A stretch of DNA of 64,000 bases, taken from positions 1-64,000 of the forward strand of contig NZ_JAFBFD010000007.1 in NCBI RefSeq assembly GCF_016909125.1, in the 5' to 3' direction. A model generated the notes under the pieces. It was given only the letters and a program-made list of their open reading frames with translations, did not search any database and was not told where the DNA came from. Numbering within the stretch: the stretch's first letter is position 1; every line of letters begins with the position of its first letter. The stretch is from Enterococcus lemanii. GTDB lineage: Bacteria > Bacillota > Bacilli > Lactobacillales > Enterococcaceae. Positions 37,800 to 47,918 of this stretch are shown here, in pieces. Both the position numbers and the translations under genes were made by a program.

Positions 37800-39152
37800 C
37801 TATTTTTTTCTTAGACAACTAATGAAAAATCCATCCGTTTGAAAAACTTGTGGATAAAGAGTTAATGTTTGGTTAGTAATACTTTGATCTAACGCTTTCG
37901 AAGCGGAAAAAGGAAGTTGTTCAAAGTCAGCGTGTTCCGCTAAAAATTTTTCGACGACTTGTTGATTTTCATCTGAGACAATTGTACAAGTACTATAAAC
38001 TAAAAGGCCGCCTTGTTTTAAGGTTGGGGCCACACTTTCTAAAATTGCTAACTGAATCGTCGGTAGTTGTTCAAAGTCACTTGGTTTTTTGTTGTATTTA
38101 ATATCTGGTTTCCGACGCATCAAGCCTAACCCTGAACATGGGGCATCCACTAAAATACGATCAAAAGTCTCTGGGGCAAAATTCTCGCTTACCGTGCGTG
38201 CATCCATGACTTTCGTAGTCACAACATCGGCCAAGCCTAAACGTTCCGCATTTTCTTCAATTAAGCGGACTTTATGGGCATGAATGTCTAAAGCGGTCAC
38301 TTGTCCGCCTTGTTTTCCGTCTAGGTAAGTAGCGATGTGGGTGGTTTTCCCACCAGGCGCGCCACAAGCATCTAATACTTGGTGCATGGGCGCCACTTGT
38401 AAAGCAGGAGCCACTAGCATCGAACTTTCATCTTGAATCGTCATTTTCCCTTCTTTAAAAAGCGAGCTTCCCGCTAAAAAGCCTTTTTGGCCAACAATGC
38501 CCTCGGGTGCAAGCAAGCTTTCTTTGGCTTCAATTCCTTCTGCCTGAAGCTGTGCCAATGCTTCGGCACGCGAGATAGACTTAGTCATGACACGAGCACT
38601 CACTTGACTCGGTTCATATAAAGACAGACCGAGTTCTCGCGTTTGTTCATAGCCCATTTCGGCAATAAATTTCTCAACTAACCACTGTGGCATGCTAATT
38701 TCAATAGCAAGTCGAGCAATCGGGTCTTTGATTTGCGTTAACTCTGCGACGCCTTGTCTTTGAATATTTCTTAAGACGCCATTCACAAATTTGCTTACTC
38801 CTATATTACCACGAGTTTTGGCAATTTCCACTGCTTCATTTACAATGGCATGGCTAGGGACTTTGTCTAAATAAAGCATTTGATATAAAGACAGTTGCAA
38901 TAATAGCCGAACCCAATCTTCAACTTTTTTAGCTTTTTGAATAAACGGTGTTAAATAATAATCAAGTAACAATTGGCGGCTCACCGTCCCGTAGACCAGT
39001 TCCGTTAATAAGCGCGCATCTTTTTCATTTAACTCACTTTTTTTTATGAGGTCACGTAATAATAAATTGGAATACGCCCCACCTTTAGAAATACGTTCCA
39101 GTGCTTCTAGCGCAACATAGCGTACCGTTTTTTTTGTTTGTTTTTTACTCAT
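37800..39152 (-). CDS. rsmB: 16S rRNA m5C967 methyltransferase
   Basis: This 450-residue SAM-dependent methyltransferase has an N-terminal NusB-like RNA-binding domain (about 1-140) and a C-terminal Rossmann methyltransferase domain. The SAM motif DACGAPGGKTTH, the DAPCSGLG motif and the catalytic YSTCT cysteine of RNA m5C enzymes are present. It overlaps fmt by 8 bp upstream and is followed by stp after 14 nt, the common Firmicute order. Confidence 0.95.
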   Translation of the reverse strand: MSKKQTKKTVRYVALEALERISKGGAYSNLLLRDLIKKSELNEKDARLLTELVYGTVSRQLLLDYYLTPFIQKAKKVEDWVRLLLQLSLYQMLYLDKVPSHAIVNEAVEIAKTRGNIGVSKFVNGVLRNIQRQGVAELTQIKDPIARLAIEISMPQWLVEKFIAEMGYEQTRELGLSLYEPSQVSARVMTKSISRAEALAQLQAEGIEAKESLLAPEGIVGQKGFLAGSSLFKEGKMTIQDESSMLVAPALQVAPMHQVLDACGAPGGKTTHIATYLDGKQGGQVTALDIHAHKVRLIEENAERLGLADVVTTKVMDARTVSENFAPETFDRILVDAPCSGLGLMRRKPDIKYNKKPSDFEQLPTIQLAILESVAPTLKQGGLLVYSTCTIVSDENQQVVEKFLAEHADFEQLPFSASKALDQSITNQTLTLYPQVFQTDGFFISCLRKK

Positions 39153-40095
39153 TGATACCCACCTTTTGATCGACTGCGACTTTTTGACCGCTACCGTTTA
39201 AAAATTCTGCAATCGCTTGAACCCCTTTACCAGCTGGTTGCAGCTGCTCAAGGGCTAAAACACTACCTTGCCCACAAGCGATTTTCAACGTTTCTTTGGT
39301 GCGCTCGATAATTGTTCCAGGGGCTTTGGTTGTGGTTTCTGCCAGTGGTTTAACGCTTAGTATTTTCCAACGTGTTCCTTGATATGTTGTAAATGCTACC
39401 GGCCAAGGACGCATCCCACGCACTTGCCAGTCAATTTCTTGGGCAGACTTTTGCCAATCAATCGCTTCTTGTTCACGGGTAATATTGGGTGAAAAAGTAA
39501 CCAACGCTTCGTCTTGAGGCGTGGCTTGTAATTTTCCTGCAATGATTTCAGGTAAGGTTTCAAGCAATAACTCTTTGCCTAAAAGACTTAATTCTTCAAA
39601 TAAAACACCGACATCATCTTGGTCTGTAATTGGAATGGTTTTTTGGGCATAAATGCCACCAGCATCCATTTTTTTAATCATTTCCATAATAGTGACCCCT
39701 GTTTCTTTGTCGCCTGCCATAATCGCATAATGCACCGGTGCTCCACCACGATACTTTGGTAAAAGTGATGCGTGAACGTTCAAGGCCGCAATCTTAGCTG
39801 CTTGAAGTAATTTTTCAGGTAAAAATTGGCCAAATGCGGCAGTAATCATCAAGTCTGGAGCCATGGCTATAATTTCAGCCATTTCTGGCGATTGATTTAT
39901 TTTTTCTGGTTGTAATACTGGTAAATTTAAACGTAAGGCCGCTTCTTTTACTGGGGTTTGCGTAATCGTTCTTTTACGACCGACTGGACGATCAGGCTGG
40001 GTCACAACGGCCAACACCTCATAGCCAGCAGCAACCAATCCTTCTAAAATGGGCACGGAAAAAGCCGGTGTTCCCATAAATACAACTTTAGTCAT
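39145..40095 (-). CDS. fmt: methionyl-tRNA formyltransferase
   Basis: This 316-residue enzyme formylates initiator Met-tRNA using formyl-tetrahydrofolate. The N-terminal catalytic domain carries the SLLPKYRGGAPVHYAI motif with the family's substrate-binding segment, and a C-terminal OB-fold follows. It overlaps def upstream and rsmB downstream by 8 bp each, so expression is coupled with the deformylase that removes the formyl group later. Confidence 0.96.
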   Translation of the reverse strand: MTKVVFMGTPAFSVPILEGLVAAGYEVLAVVTQPDRPVGRKRTITQTPVKEAALRLNLPVLQPEKINQSPEMAEIIAMAPDLMITAAFGQFLPEKLLQAAKIAALNVHASLLPKYRGGAPVHYAIMAGDKETGVTIMEMIKKMDAGGIYAQKTIPITDQDDVGVLFEELSLLGKELLLETLPEIIAGKLQATPQDEALVTFSPNITREQEAIDWQKSAQEIDWQVRGMRPWPVAFTTYQGTRWKILSVKPLAETTTKAPGTIIERTKETLKIACGQGSVLALEQLQPAGKGVQAIAEFLNGSGQKVAVDQKVGINE

Positions 40096-40579
40096 TTTCT
40101 TTTTCCTCCATATAATTTTCTAGTTCTTCTTCGGGAATTTGCTCAATCATTTGATCAATAAAAAGCTTGCCTTGTAAGTGATCAATCTCGTGCAAAATGG
40201 CCCGCGCTAAGTAGCCGTATGCTTCGACTTCCATTTCTTCGCCTTCACGGTCATAATAACGCACGATGATTTCATCCGGGCGAGCGACAGTGCCAAAGAC
40301 ATGCGGAATGCTTAGACACCCTTCCACATCAATTTCGCGGCCTTTCGCTGACAACACTTGTGGATTGATCAATTCAAACAAATCGCCTTCTTCGACTTCC
40401 ACGAGTGCGACTTGAATATTTTTGCCAACTTGAGGAGCAGCGATCCCAACACCATCATGGGCAAGCATCGTTTCGTGCAAATCGTCTAGCAACTTAAGTA
40501 ACGCTGGCGTAATCGCCTCAACCGGGGTACTTGGTTCATATAATTTTTTGTTTGGATGAATTACAATTGGGTAACGCAT
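40088..40579 (-). CDS. def: peptide deformylase
   Basis: This 163-residue metalloenzyme removes the formyl group from nascent proteins. All three signature motifs are present: GVGIAAPQVG, EGCLSIP and HEIDHLQG, giving one Cys and two His metal ligands. The size and the short EGCLS spacing fit a type 1 enzyme; Gram-positives often have a second type 2 copy elsewhere. It is preceded by AAAGGAG and overlaps fmt. Confidence 0.95.
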   Translation of the reverse strand: MRYPIVIHPNKKLYEPSTPVEAITPALLKLLDDLHETMLAHDGVGIAAPQVGKNIQVALVEVEEGDLFELINPQVLSAKGREIDVEGCLSIPHVFGTVARPDEIIVRYYDREGEEMEVEAYGYLARAILHEIDHLQGKLFIDQMIEQIPEEELENYMEEKEND

Positions 40580-40594
40580 AGCAAACTCCTTTTT

Positions 40595-43009
40595 TTAAAT
40601 AAAATTTAATGGTTCATAATCAATGGCCACAAATAAGTTTTGCCTTTGTTCAACTTGGCTTTCGTTTAAAATTTGTTGTAAAACGGCTTGGAGATGTGGC
40701 TCTCTTTTATACTTTAAAATTAACTGATAGTAATAGCGGTTTTTTACCCGTGCGACGCCACTGGGAATCGGGCCTAAAATCCGACACTCCGAACTAAGTG
40801 CTTGTTGCAATTGTTGCGCAATCGCAAACATTTTGCGAGCAGCGATTTCTTCGTTTGGATGACTCGCCGTAATTTTTACCGTAAAATAAAATGGCGGATA
40901 CCCACTTTGATGACGTAAAAACATTTCTTGTTGGTAAAAAGTTTCATAGTCTTGTTCTTTTGCAAGTAAAATACTATGATGCTCAGGGTTAAATGTTTGG
41001 ACAATGACTTCCCCGGCTTTTTGCCCCCGTCCTGCTCGGCCACTCACTTGCGTTAACAACTGAAAAGTTCGCTCACTCGATCGAAAATCAGGCAAATTCA
41101 AGGCGGTGTCTGCATTTAAGACGCCAACTAAAGTAATATTAGGAAAGTCGAGCCCTTTTGCAATCATTTGTGTCCCGAGTAAAATATCGGCTTCGTGTTT
41201 TTCAAAAGCCGTTAAAATCTTTTCGTGCGCTCCTTTTTTTCCCGTCGTATCGACATCCATTCGCAAAATACGTGCCTTAGGAAACAAAGCTTGTAGTTCT
41301 TCTTCGACTTTTTGCGTGCCGGTGCCATAATAGCGAATCTTATCCCCTTGGCAGTCTGGGCAACGATGGGGAATATTTTCTTGATGGCCACAATAATGGC
41401 AGCACATTTTTTTAATGTCCATATGAAGCGTCAAGGAAATATCACAATTCGGACAAGGCAAGACGTAACCACAATCACGGCACATCACGAATGACGAGTA
41501 ACCCCGACGATTTAACAGCAACACCATTTGTTCTTTTTTATTTAGACGATCTTGAATTTTTTCTTGTAATAAATACGAAAAAGTACTCAGATTGTGTTTT
41601 TGAAATTCTTCTTTTAAATCAACGACCACCACGCTAGGCAATTGCGCATTGTGGCTTGCACGTTTTGTTAACATGAGTAGTTCATAACGTTTTTTTTGGG
41701 CGCGTGCTCTTGATTCTAAAGAAGGAGTGGCACTTCCTAAAATCAATGGACAATGGTGGTACTGACTACGCCAAATGGCTAAGTCACGGGCATGGTAACG
41801 CGGTGTCTCGTCTTGTTTATAAGAAGTCTCGTGTTCTTCATCAATAATAATGACCCCGATATTTTTTAAAGGCGCAAAAATGGCTGAACGAGCCCCCACC
41901 ACCACTTGTGCTTCTTCGCGTTCAATTTTACGCCACTCATCATATTTCTCACCTTGAGACAGACCACTATGTAAAACCGCCACCGCTTTACCAAAGCGAC
42001 TTTTGAAACGCTGAACCATTTGAGGCGTGAGTGAAATTTCTGGTACTAACATCATCGCCGTTTTCCCTTGCTTTAAAAGTTCCGCAATTGTTTGTAAATA
42101 AACTTCTGTCTTACCACTGCCAGTAATCCCTTCCAGTAAAAAGGTCGTGGCTTGTTGGCTGTGACTAGCAGCTAGAATTTTCGCTACTGCGTCAGCTTGT
42201 TCATCATTTAAAGCAAACGCTTCGGAAGGGGCAAACGTTTGGTTTTCAAACGGATCACGGTAAACTTCTTTTTCTTCGTAACTTAACCAACCTAGCTTTA
42301 ATCCTTGGTTTAACTGACTAGTCGTCAAACCTTGCTCTTTATAAAATGACACACTTTGATACGGATGTTCGACTAATAAAGCAAGTAACTGGTGCTGTCG
42401 TTGCGCATTTGGGCGTAAAGTTTGGGCGATGTCGGCTTTTTTTTCGGCAGTTATTTGGCTTTTAACTTGGCGAATTGTTTTTTTACGCCCTTTTTCTTTG
42501 ACTAAGTACTGTAGTTCGACCACGTTTTGCTCGCGTAGTTTTTTGAATAGTGGCAATGCTTGCTGTTCTTCAACTAAATCCCAACTAATTGTTTCTTTTT
42601 TTTCAAAAAAGGTCGCTTGAACCGCGTGATTTGGGTCTTTTAAAAGAAATTGCTTTTCGTAAGCAGCTTTCATCGCCGCTGGTAACATTGTTTGTAAGCA
42701 CGTAATTTTAAAAGAAAAAGTTGTCTTTTTCATATGATCGGCCAATGCCAGTAATTCTTCATTTAAAACAGGCGAAACGTCTAGCACATTCATAATGGCT
42801 TTGAGTTGGTCAGTTGTAATTTCTGCTGGCAAGTCCGCTGTGAGGCCGACAACAAACCCTTGTAAGTGACGATTCCCTTCGCCAAAAGGGACTTCCACAC
42901 GCATTCCGACTTCAATAACCTCTTGCCACTTTTCAGGAATGAGATACGTATACGGCTGATCGGTTTGCATCGTTGGGACATCGACAATGACTGCTGCGTA
43001 TAACGTCAT
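40595..43009 (-). CDS. priA: primosomal helicase PriA
   Basis: This 804-residue replication-restart helicase has an N-terminal DNA-binding region, a helicase core with Walker A GITGSGKT and the DEEHE box, a zinc-binding insertion with eight cysteines (CRDCGYVLPCPNC ... CCHYCGHQ ... CPDC) and a C-terminal helicase lobe. It is the usual PriA length for Firmicutes. It lies 15 bp upstream of def and downstream of the rpoZ terminator, so it may have its own promoter in 43010-43088. Confidence 0.96.
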   Translation of the reverse strand: MTLYAAVIVDVPTMQTDQPYTYLIPEKWQEVIEVGMRVEVPFGEGNRHLQGFVVGLTADLPAEITTDQLKAIMNVLDVSPVLNEELLALADHMKKTTFSFKITCLQTMLPAAMKAAYEKQFLLKDPNHAVQATFFEKKETISWDLVEEQQALPLFKKLREQNVVELQYLVKEKGRKKTIRQVKSQITAEKKADIAQTLRPNAQRQHQLLALLVEHPYQSVSFYKEQGLTTSQLNQGLKLGWLSYEEKEVYRDPFENQTFAPSEAFALNDEQADAVAKILAASHSQQATTFLLEGITGSGKTEVYLQTIAELLKQGKTAMMLVPEISLTPQMVQRFKSRFGKAVAVLHSGLSQGEKYDEWRKIEREEAQVVVGARSAIFAPLKNIGVIIIDEEHETSYKQDETPRYHARDLAIWRSQYHHCPLILGSATPSLESRARAQKKRYELLMLTKRASHNAQLPSVVVVDLKEEFQKHNLSTFSYLLQEKIQDRLNKKEQMVLLLNRRGYSSFVMCRDCGYVLPCPNCDISLTLHMDIKKMCCHYCGHQENIPHRCPDCQGDKIRYYGTGTQKVEEELQALFPKARILRMDVDTTGKKGAHEKILTAFEKHEADILLGTQMIAKGLDFPNITLVGVLNADTALNLPDFRSSERTFQLLTQVSGRAGRGQKAGEVIVQTFNPEHHSILLAKEQDYETFYQQEMFLRHQSGYPPFYFTVKITASHPNEEIAARKMFAIAQQLQQALSSECRILGPIPSGVARVKNRYYYQLILKYKREPHLQAVLQQILNESQVEQRQNLFVAIDYEPLNFI

Positions 43010-43088
43010 TTAACCCCTTCCTTTCCGACATTTTTAGATTTCCTTCTTATTTTACTCGAATTGTTTGCTTTTGTCTTTAAAGCAAACA

Positions 43089-43118
43089 AAAAGTCTGAGA
43101 ACGAGACCTCAGACTTTT
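43089..43118 (-). terminator. terminator after rpoZ
   Basis: AAAAGTCTGAG pairs with CTCAGACTTTT around an 8-nt loop. It lies between rpoZ and priA and may only partly stop transcription into priA. Confidence 0.75.
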
Positions 43119-43140
43119 ATTTATTTTATACCGATGCAAA

Positions 43141-43437
43141 TTAATCTCGACGTACTTTTGCTTCTAGCTCTCTTTGTTCTTGCTCTTTGCGTGCTTTTAA
43201 CTCTTCTTCTTCTTGCTTCATTCGCGCGCGTTTAATTTCAGGATGTGGATCATTGATGACAGTCTCTGCTTCAATTTCTTCAAGCGCTTGTCCAACACTT
43301 TTAACTGAATCAAATTTATCTAACGTTGGTTGACTTCCAGCCTCAAGCTCATGTGCACGTTTACTAGCTAAAATCACAAGTGAATATTTTGAGTTTACAC
43401 GATCTAACAATTTATCAATCGACGGTTTTAACATCAT
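43141..43437 (-). CDS. rpoZ: RNA polymerase omega subunit
   Basis: This 98-residue subunit stabilises beta'. The conserved N-terminal part ([20 protein letters not shown], then ASKRAHEL) is followed by a charged helical tail rich in Glu, Lys and Arg. It lies 6 bp after gmk, the standard pairing. GAGGAG precedes the ATG by 12 nt, a long but acceptable gap. Confidence 0.95.
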   Translation of the reverse strand: MMLKPSIDKLLDRVNSKYSLVILASKRAHELEAGSQPTLDKFDSVKSVGQALEEIEAETVINDPHPEIKRARMKQEEEELKARKEQEQRELEAKVRRD

Positions 43438-43443
43438 TTTATT

Positions 43444-44070
<627 letters not shown>

Positions 44071-44199
44071 TCACTTTTGAAGATTTACTTATCGTTTATT
44101 GTGCACTTTTTTTCAGTAAATTTCAAGAATTACTTTAATATACCAAAATTTCGACTAAAAAGCTACTTTCAAACAAATTTTATCCTCTCCGACACGTTT

Positions 44200-45081
44200 T
44201 TACTCAACATTTTGGACTTGTTCACGAATTTTTTCAATTGTCGTTTTTAATTGAACGACAATGTTCTTAATGTCAATGGCACTTGATTTTGAACCAATCG
44301 TATTGACTTCTCGATTCATCTCTTGAATTAAAAAGTCTAATTCTCGACCGACCGGCTTGTTACTTGTTAAGAGTTGTTCAAATGTTTCAACGTGAATTTT
44401 TAAACGATCAATTTCTTCATGAATATCACTTTTTTCTAATAAGATGACCATTTCGGTTAATAGCCGTTCGCGGTCAATTTCCGTACTTAAATACTCAGTT
44501 AGCTTCTTTTCAAAACGAGTCAAATACTCTTTTTCAAAAACAAGAAACAAACCCGCCAATTCAGCTAACATTACTTGTAGTTGTTGCAAGTTTTCTTGTA
44601 AAACTTGTAAAATACCGGCGCCTTCTACTTGGCGACTTTGATCATTGGCATTCGCTGCTGCTACAATTGCCGCAAGTAATAGCGCTTCTAACGCTTCATC
44701 GACAGTCTTTTTTTCTTGGACTTGAACAAATTCTTCTTTTTCAAGCAAACTTTGTAATAAATGCTCCGGTGCCAATGTCGTTTGAAAACGAGTATGGGCC
44801 TCTTGATTAACTTGAGCCATAAAAGCTTCAATTAAATCCCAGTGAATTTTCACTTCTTTTTGTTGGTCATTTAATTCGGTTAAAGTGACGAAAACTTCGA
44901 TTCGTCCTCGTTTTAAAATTTCTTTCATCGCTTGACGTGCCGCTTGCTCAAAAGGATGCAACGCTCGAGGTAATCGCAATTGAAAGTCTAAAAAACGATG
45001 ATTAACACTTTTAATTTCCACTTCAATTTGATAATCTTTGGATTCTTTTAACGCTTTACCAAAACCCGTCATACTTTTCAT
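44200..45081 (-). CDS. yicC: YicC-family endoribonuclease
   Basis: This 293-residue member of the YicC/YloC family opens with the family's typical MKSMTGFGKA and VEIKSVNHRFLD and ends with the DUF1732 region (EEIDRLKIHVETF, PVGRELDFLIQEMNRE). Family members are RNases reported to act on small RNAs. The adjacent gmk-rpoZ order is conserved in Firmicutes. The start is 13 bp downstream of the ydbC stop. Confidence 0.9.
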   Translation of the reverse strand: MKSMTGFGKALKESKDYQIEVEIKSVNHRFLDFQLRLPRALHPFEQAARQAMKEILKRGRIEVFVTLTELNDQQKEVKIHWDLIEAFMAQVNQEAHTRFQTTLAPEHLLQSLLEKEEFVQVQEKKTVDEALEALLLAAIVAAANANDQSRQVEGAGILQVLQENLQQLQVMLAELAGLFLVFEKEYLTRFEKKLTEYLSTEIDRERLLTEMVILLEKSDIHEEIDRLKIHVETFEQLLTSNKPVGRELDFLIQEMNREVNTIGSKSSAIDIKNIVVQLKTTIEKIREQVQNVE

Positions 45082-45094
45082 TTGATTTTCTCAC

Positions 45095-45316
45095 CTACAT
45101 TTTTGAAATTAGTTGGCTTAACGCCTCAAATTCTTCATTGCTTAAAGTTACGCCTTTACCCATTTTCTCGTGATTTGGTCCCCAATCTCTCAAATCAAAT
45201 TTAGGTGGGCGACCGTTCCAACTCACTAAATTTAACTCTTTGCGCCAACCTTTCGCATTTTCTGATAAAACACCAATTTCTTCCACAATCTCATAAGAAA
45301 ATTCACTCTTACTCAC
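45095..45316 (-). CDS. PC4-like single-strand DNA-binding protein, YdbC family
   Basis: This 73-residue protein closely resembles lactococcal YdbC, a homodimeric PC4-fold protein that binds single-stranded DNA. Shared features are SENAKGWRKELN, the WNGRPPKFDLRDW stretch and HEKMGKGVTLS. A role in transcription or repair is suggested for the family but not settled. It lies between srtA and yicC in the same direction, with short spacing, so it is probably co-transcribed. Confidence 0.8.
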   Translation of the reverse strand: MSKSEFSYEIVEEIGVLSENAKGWRKELNLVSWNGRPPKFDLRDWGPNHEKMGKGVTLSNEEFEALSQLISKM

Positions 45317-45334
45317 GTATTTTTCCTCCTTTAC

Positions 45335-46045
45335 CTAAAATGTTTGTTGCGTCATTGAAAAAGCTTCTAACATGGCCGGTGTTGCTTTATCAACGGGAAT
45401 CGTTTCTGTTAATTTGCCTTGGACCATCCAACGCGTAATCCCGGCTGCCTCACCACACGTAATTAACGTCACTAACGTCTGGTCCGGCACTTCCTCAATT
45501 ACTTCGACTTGATACGCTTCGATACGCTTTGATTCAATCGTTTCGTAAACATAAATTTGATCTAAATCGGTTAAATAAATCACATCACCCATTTTAACTT
45601 CCTCTAAACGCGTAAATAAAATCGTTGACTGCTCAATTCGGTGGCTCGCTAATGCATAGTTGCCTTGCCCCATTTGTTGCTCTGGGCTGAAGGTTCCTGC
45701 CCCAAATAAAAGAGCTTCATTGCCTAACCCTTTAAAAATTGGTAATTGAATTTCGACGCTCGGAACGGCTATGCCTCCAATCACCGGCAAGACTTTACCA
45801 CTTAATTGCGCTTGTAAGACCGCTTCCAAACTAGCAGACTCCACTGCCGCAAAATCAAATGTTGCTTCGACTTGCTTGTTTGCTTCGATTTGTTCACGAG
45901 TAACTTGTTCTATTTGATAACGTGCACTTGTTTTAGACATTAAAAATTGTTTGATTTGACGATTAAAAACGAGAGCCAGTCCAAGTAGCAATAAGAGAAA
46001 TAGGCCCAGATTAATTAGGATATTTTTCAATCTTTTTTTCTTCAT
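45335..46045 (-). CDS. srtA: class A sortase
   Basis: This 236-residue membrane-anchored transpeptidase attaches LPXTG proteins to peptidoglycan. It has an N-terminal membrane segment (about 9-27), the catalytic His in ALASHRIE, the active-site Cys in TLITCG and the Arg in GITRWMV, in the order expected for class A enzymes. It heads the leftward housekeeping series. No LPXTG substrate gene is in the window. Confidence 0.93.
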   Translation of the reverse strand: MKKKRLKNILINLGLFLLLLLGLALVFNRQIKQFLMSKTSARYQIEQVTREQIEANKQVEATFDFAAVESASLEAVLQAQLSGKVLPVIGGIAVPSVEIQLPIFKGLGNEALLFGAGTFSPEQQMGQGNYALASHRIEQSTILFTRLEEVKMGDVIYLTDLDQIYVYETIESKRIEAYQVEVIEEVPDQTLVTLITCGEAAGITRWMVQGKLTETIPVDKATPAMLEAFSMTQQTF

Positions 46046-46198
46046 TTATGAAAACTCCTCTCTCATTTAATCATACCACAATTTAAAGCCAAATATTAAT
46101 GATTGTAACCGGATTTTAATCGAAAAGATATAAGCTTTTTTCATAGAAATGAGGTAAAATGAAACTAAGAATGAAAATTATTTTTAGGAGGGGAGAAC

Positions 46199-46987
46199 TT
46201 GACTGCGCTTGTTTATATTCATCTGGATACGATTAGTAATACCGTTTTAACCAAAGGCCTTACCGCTCGTGATTTTCAGCAAGGAATTGTTCATCAACCT
46301 AAAAATCTATTGTTATTAAATCCAACAACTGAACTTGGGGAACACGAGAGTCACACCGCCTTAAAAATTGTTCGCGGCACCGAAGCCATTCAACAATTTT
46401 TTCAAATCAGCGGTCGAACACGACAAACAAATGAGAACAAATGGATTGATTTTTCTGACTTAAATATGCTTAAGGAACTCACGCCACTCGAGATCTCTGA
46501 GCTACTTTATTTTGGTCACATGAAAACACACCTTCACTCCCCCTTCTTTTATAAATTACAAAATAATTTTGTTTACTTTGAATTAGAATCCGGCTTGAAT
46601 CGAACGTATTATCGTTACATTGATGAATTTTATCGGATTTTAGCCTTAAAAATCACACGCTTTTCACTAGAAAAATTAAATGAACGCCGAACGTTTTTCC
46701 GTAAAACACAACCCGTTGAAAAACTGAATTACGAATTACTTAAAACACTCAAAGAAGCCATGAAAGAAGGCCTGGTTTTTTCTTTTGAAGATGCCTCACT
46801 CAAAAATAATGAGCTGCAAATTCCCATTTTATTTGCCGATGAAAGAACCGTTCTTGAAAGAAGTTTTAAATTAAAGCAAGAATATTTACTAGGATACTTA
46901 ACGTTTCATTGTGAAGTCCAAAGCTGGACCTTAGATTTGTATGATGAGTTGTTTGACTTTCATTCAAAAACAATGCCTTTTTTGTAA
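46199..46987 (+). CDS. hypothetical protein
   Basis: This 262-residue protein matches no family I recognise. It has no signal peptide or membrane segment and looks like a soluble, mostly helical protein with many aromatic and charged residues; FFYKLQNNFVYFELE and YRYIDEFYRILALKI are typical stretches. The start is a TTG with an excellent AGGAGGGGAG just upstream. It is divergent from srtA, 150 bp away, and not part of an obvious operon. Codon use is like its neighbours, so it is likely a real, conserved but uncharacterised gene. Confidence 0.7.
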   Translation: MTALVYIHLDTISNTVLTKGLTARDFQQGIVHQPKNLLLLNPTTELGEHESHTALKIVRGTEAIQQFFQISGRTRQTNENKWIDFSDLNMLKELTPLEISELLYFGHMKTHLHSPFFYKLQNNFVYFELESGLNRTYYRYIDEFYRILALKITRFSLEKLNERRTFFRKTQPVEKLNYELLKTLKEAMKEGLVFSFEDASLKNNELQIPILFADERTVLERSFKLKQEYLLGYLTFHCEVQSWTLDLYDELFDFHSKTMPFL

Positions 46988-47076
46988 AAGATCATCAGAA
47001 AAAGAAAGTTATTTATCCAAATTTATAGATTCTACTTTCTTCACTTGAACAGCTAGTAAATGAATGGAGGCAAACG

Positions 47077-47271
47077 ATGAACAATGTTGAATTAACCCGA
47101 TTCAAAGTAAAAAAAGGCAAATCATACGTAGTCGACGAATGGCTTACCTTTTTGAACAAACATCTCGCTGAAACACTACAAACACTTGCACAAGAAAAGA
47201 TGTTTGTAGAAACCATTTTTCGAGAAACATTAAATGGCGAAGTAAAATCCCTCTGTCAAACCGTTACTTAA
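47077..47271 (+). pseudogene. truncated DUF6176-family gene
   Basis: This 64-residue frame starts well (GGAGG, then ATG), and its first 50 residues match the DUF6176 pattern as I remember it (VELTRFKVKKGKS, VDEWLTFLNKHL, EKMFVETIFRE). Members of that family are about 100 residues long. Here, after ETLNGE, the frame changes to an unrelated EVKSLCQTVT tail and stops, overlapping the end of thiT. The C-terminal half is missing, so it is probably a broken gene; expression of a short peptide cannot be excluded. Confidence 0.6.
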
Positions 47272-47845
47272 ATTTTAAAGCCGCTGAATCTTCAATTTTA
47301 AATAATCGTGGTACGGCACGATAAAGTAAAACTAAGGCTAGAGCCGTGATGCCCCCGGTGGCTAAACCACTTGCCCCATTCATTACTAACGAGAAGATAC
47401 TTGGTGCCAGTCCCCATAAAGCGTACTGTCCCCAAAAAATCCAGCCCGCAACAAAATGCCAAAAATAACGCGCTAAAGAGCCCGCCAATGCGCCTTTAAT
47501 CACAATAAAGGTTGCTTTTTTAACGTCTTCGTTATGAATTGCTTGCATCAACGTGCCCATAAATACGCCCGCAAAGCCTGCAAACATGAACGCTAGTGAA
47601 TATTCAATTAAAACTTGTGGCACACTTAAAAAGTACACTTGCCCTAATGGGAAATGCAATAACCCCCACACAAGCCCAGCTAATAGACCTGGTTTCACTC
47701 CACGACGTAAAGCAAAAATGGTCAATGGAATTTGTCCCAATGAAATGGAAAAACTCGAGCCAACCTGTAAGGGAATCAACGAAAAAACCATGGCCAATGC
47801 TGCCATCAACGTGCCCTCAACTAAAATTTTTGTTTTTATTTGCAT
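47264..47845 (-). CDS. thiT: thiamine ECF transporter S-component ThiT
   Basis: This 193-residue protein with about six membrane helices binds thiamine for import through the shared ECF module. The SFSISLGQIPLTIFALRRG stretch near the N-terminus, the aromatic HFVAGWIFWGQYA segment (near residues 130-142) and the late NGASGLATGG are ThiT features. It is controlled by the TPP riboswitch just upstream (47919-48005). AGGAGGAG precedes the ATG by 7 nt. Its 3' end overlaps the broken DUF6176 gene. Confidence 0.92.
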   Translation of the reverse strand: MQIKTKILVEGTLMAALAMVFSLIPLQVGSSFSISLGQIPLTIFALRRGVKPGLLAGLVWGLLHFPLGQVYFLSVPQVLIEYSLAFMFAGFAGVFMGTLMQAIHNEDVKKATFIVIKGALAGSLARYFWHFVAGWIFWGQYALWGLAPSIFSLVMNGASGLATGGITALALVLLYRAVPRLFKIEDSAALKFK

Positions 47846-47918
47846 AAAAAAACTCCTCCTTTAGAATCTTCACAATTCACAAAGGAGAAGTATCTTTTTA
47901 AATTTATACTTCTGCTCG

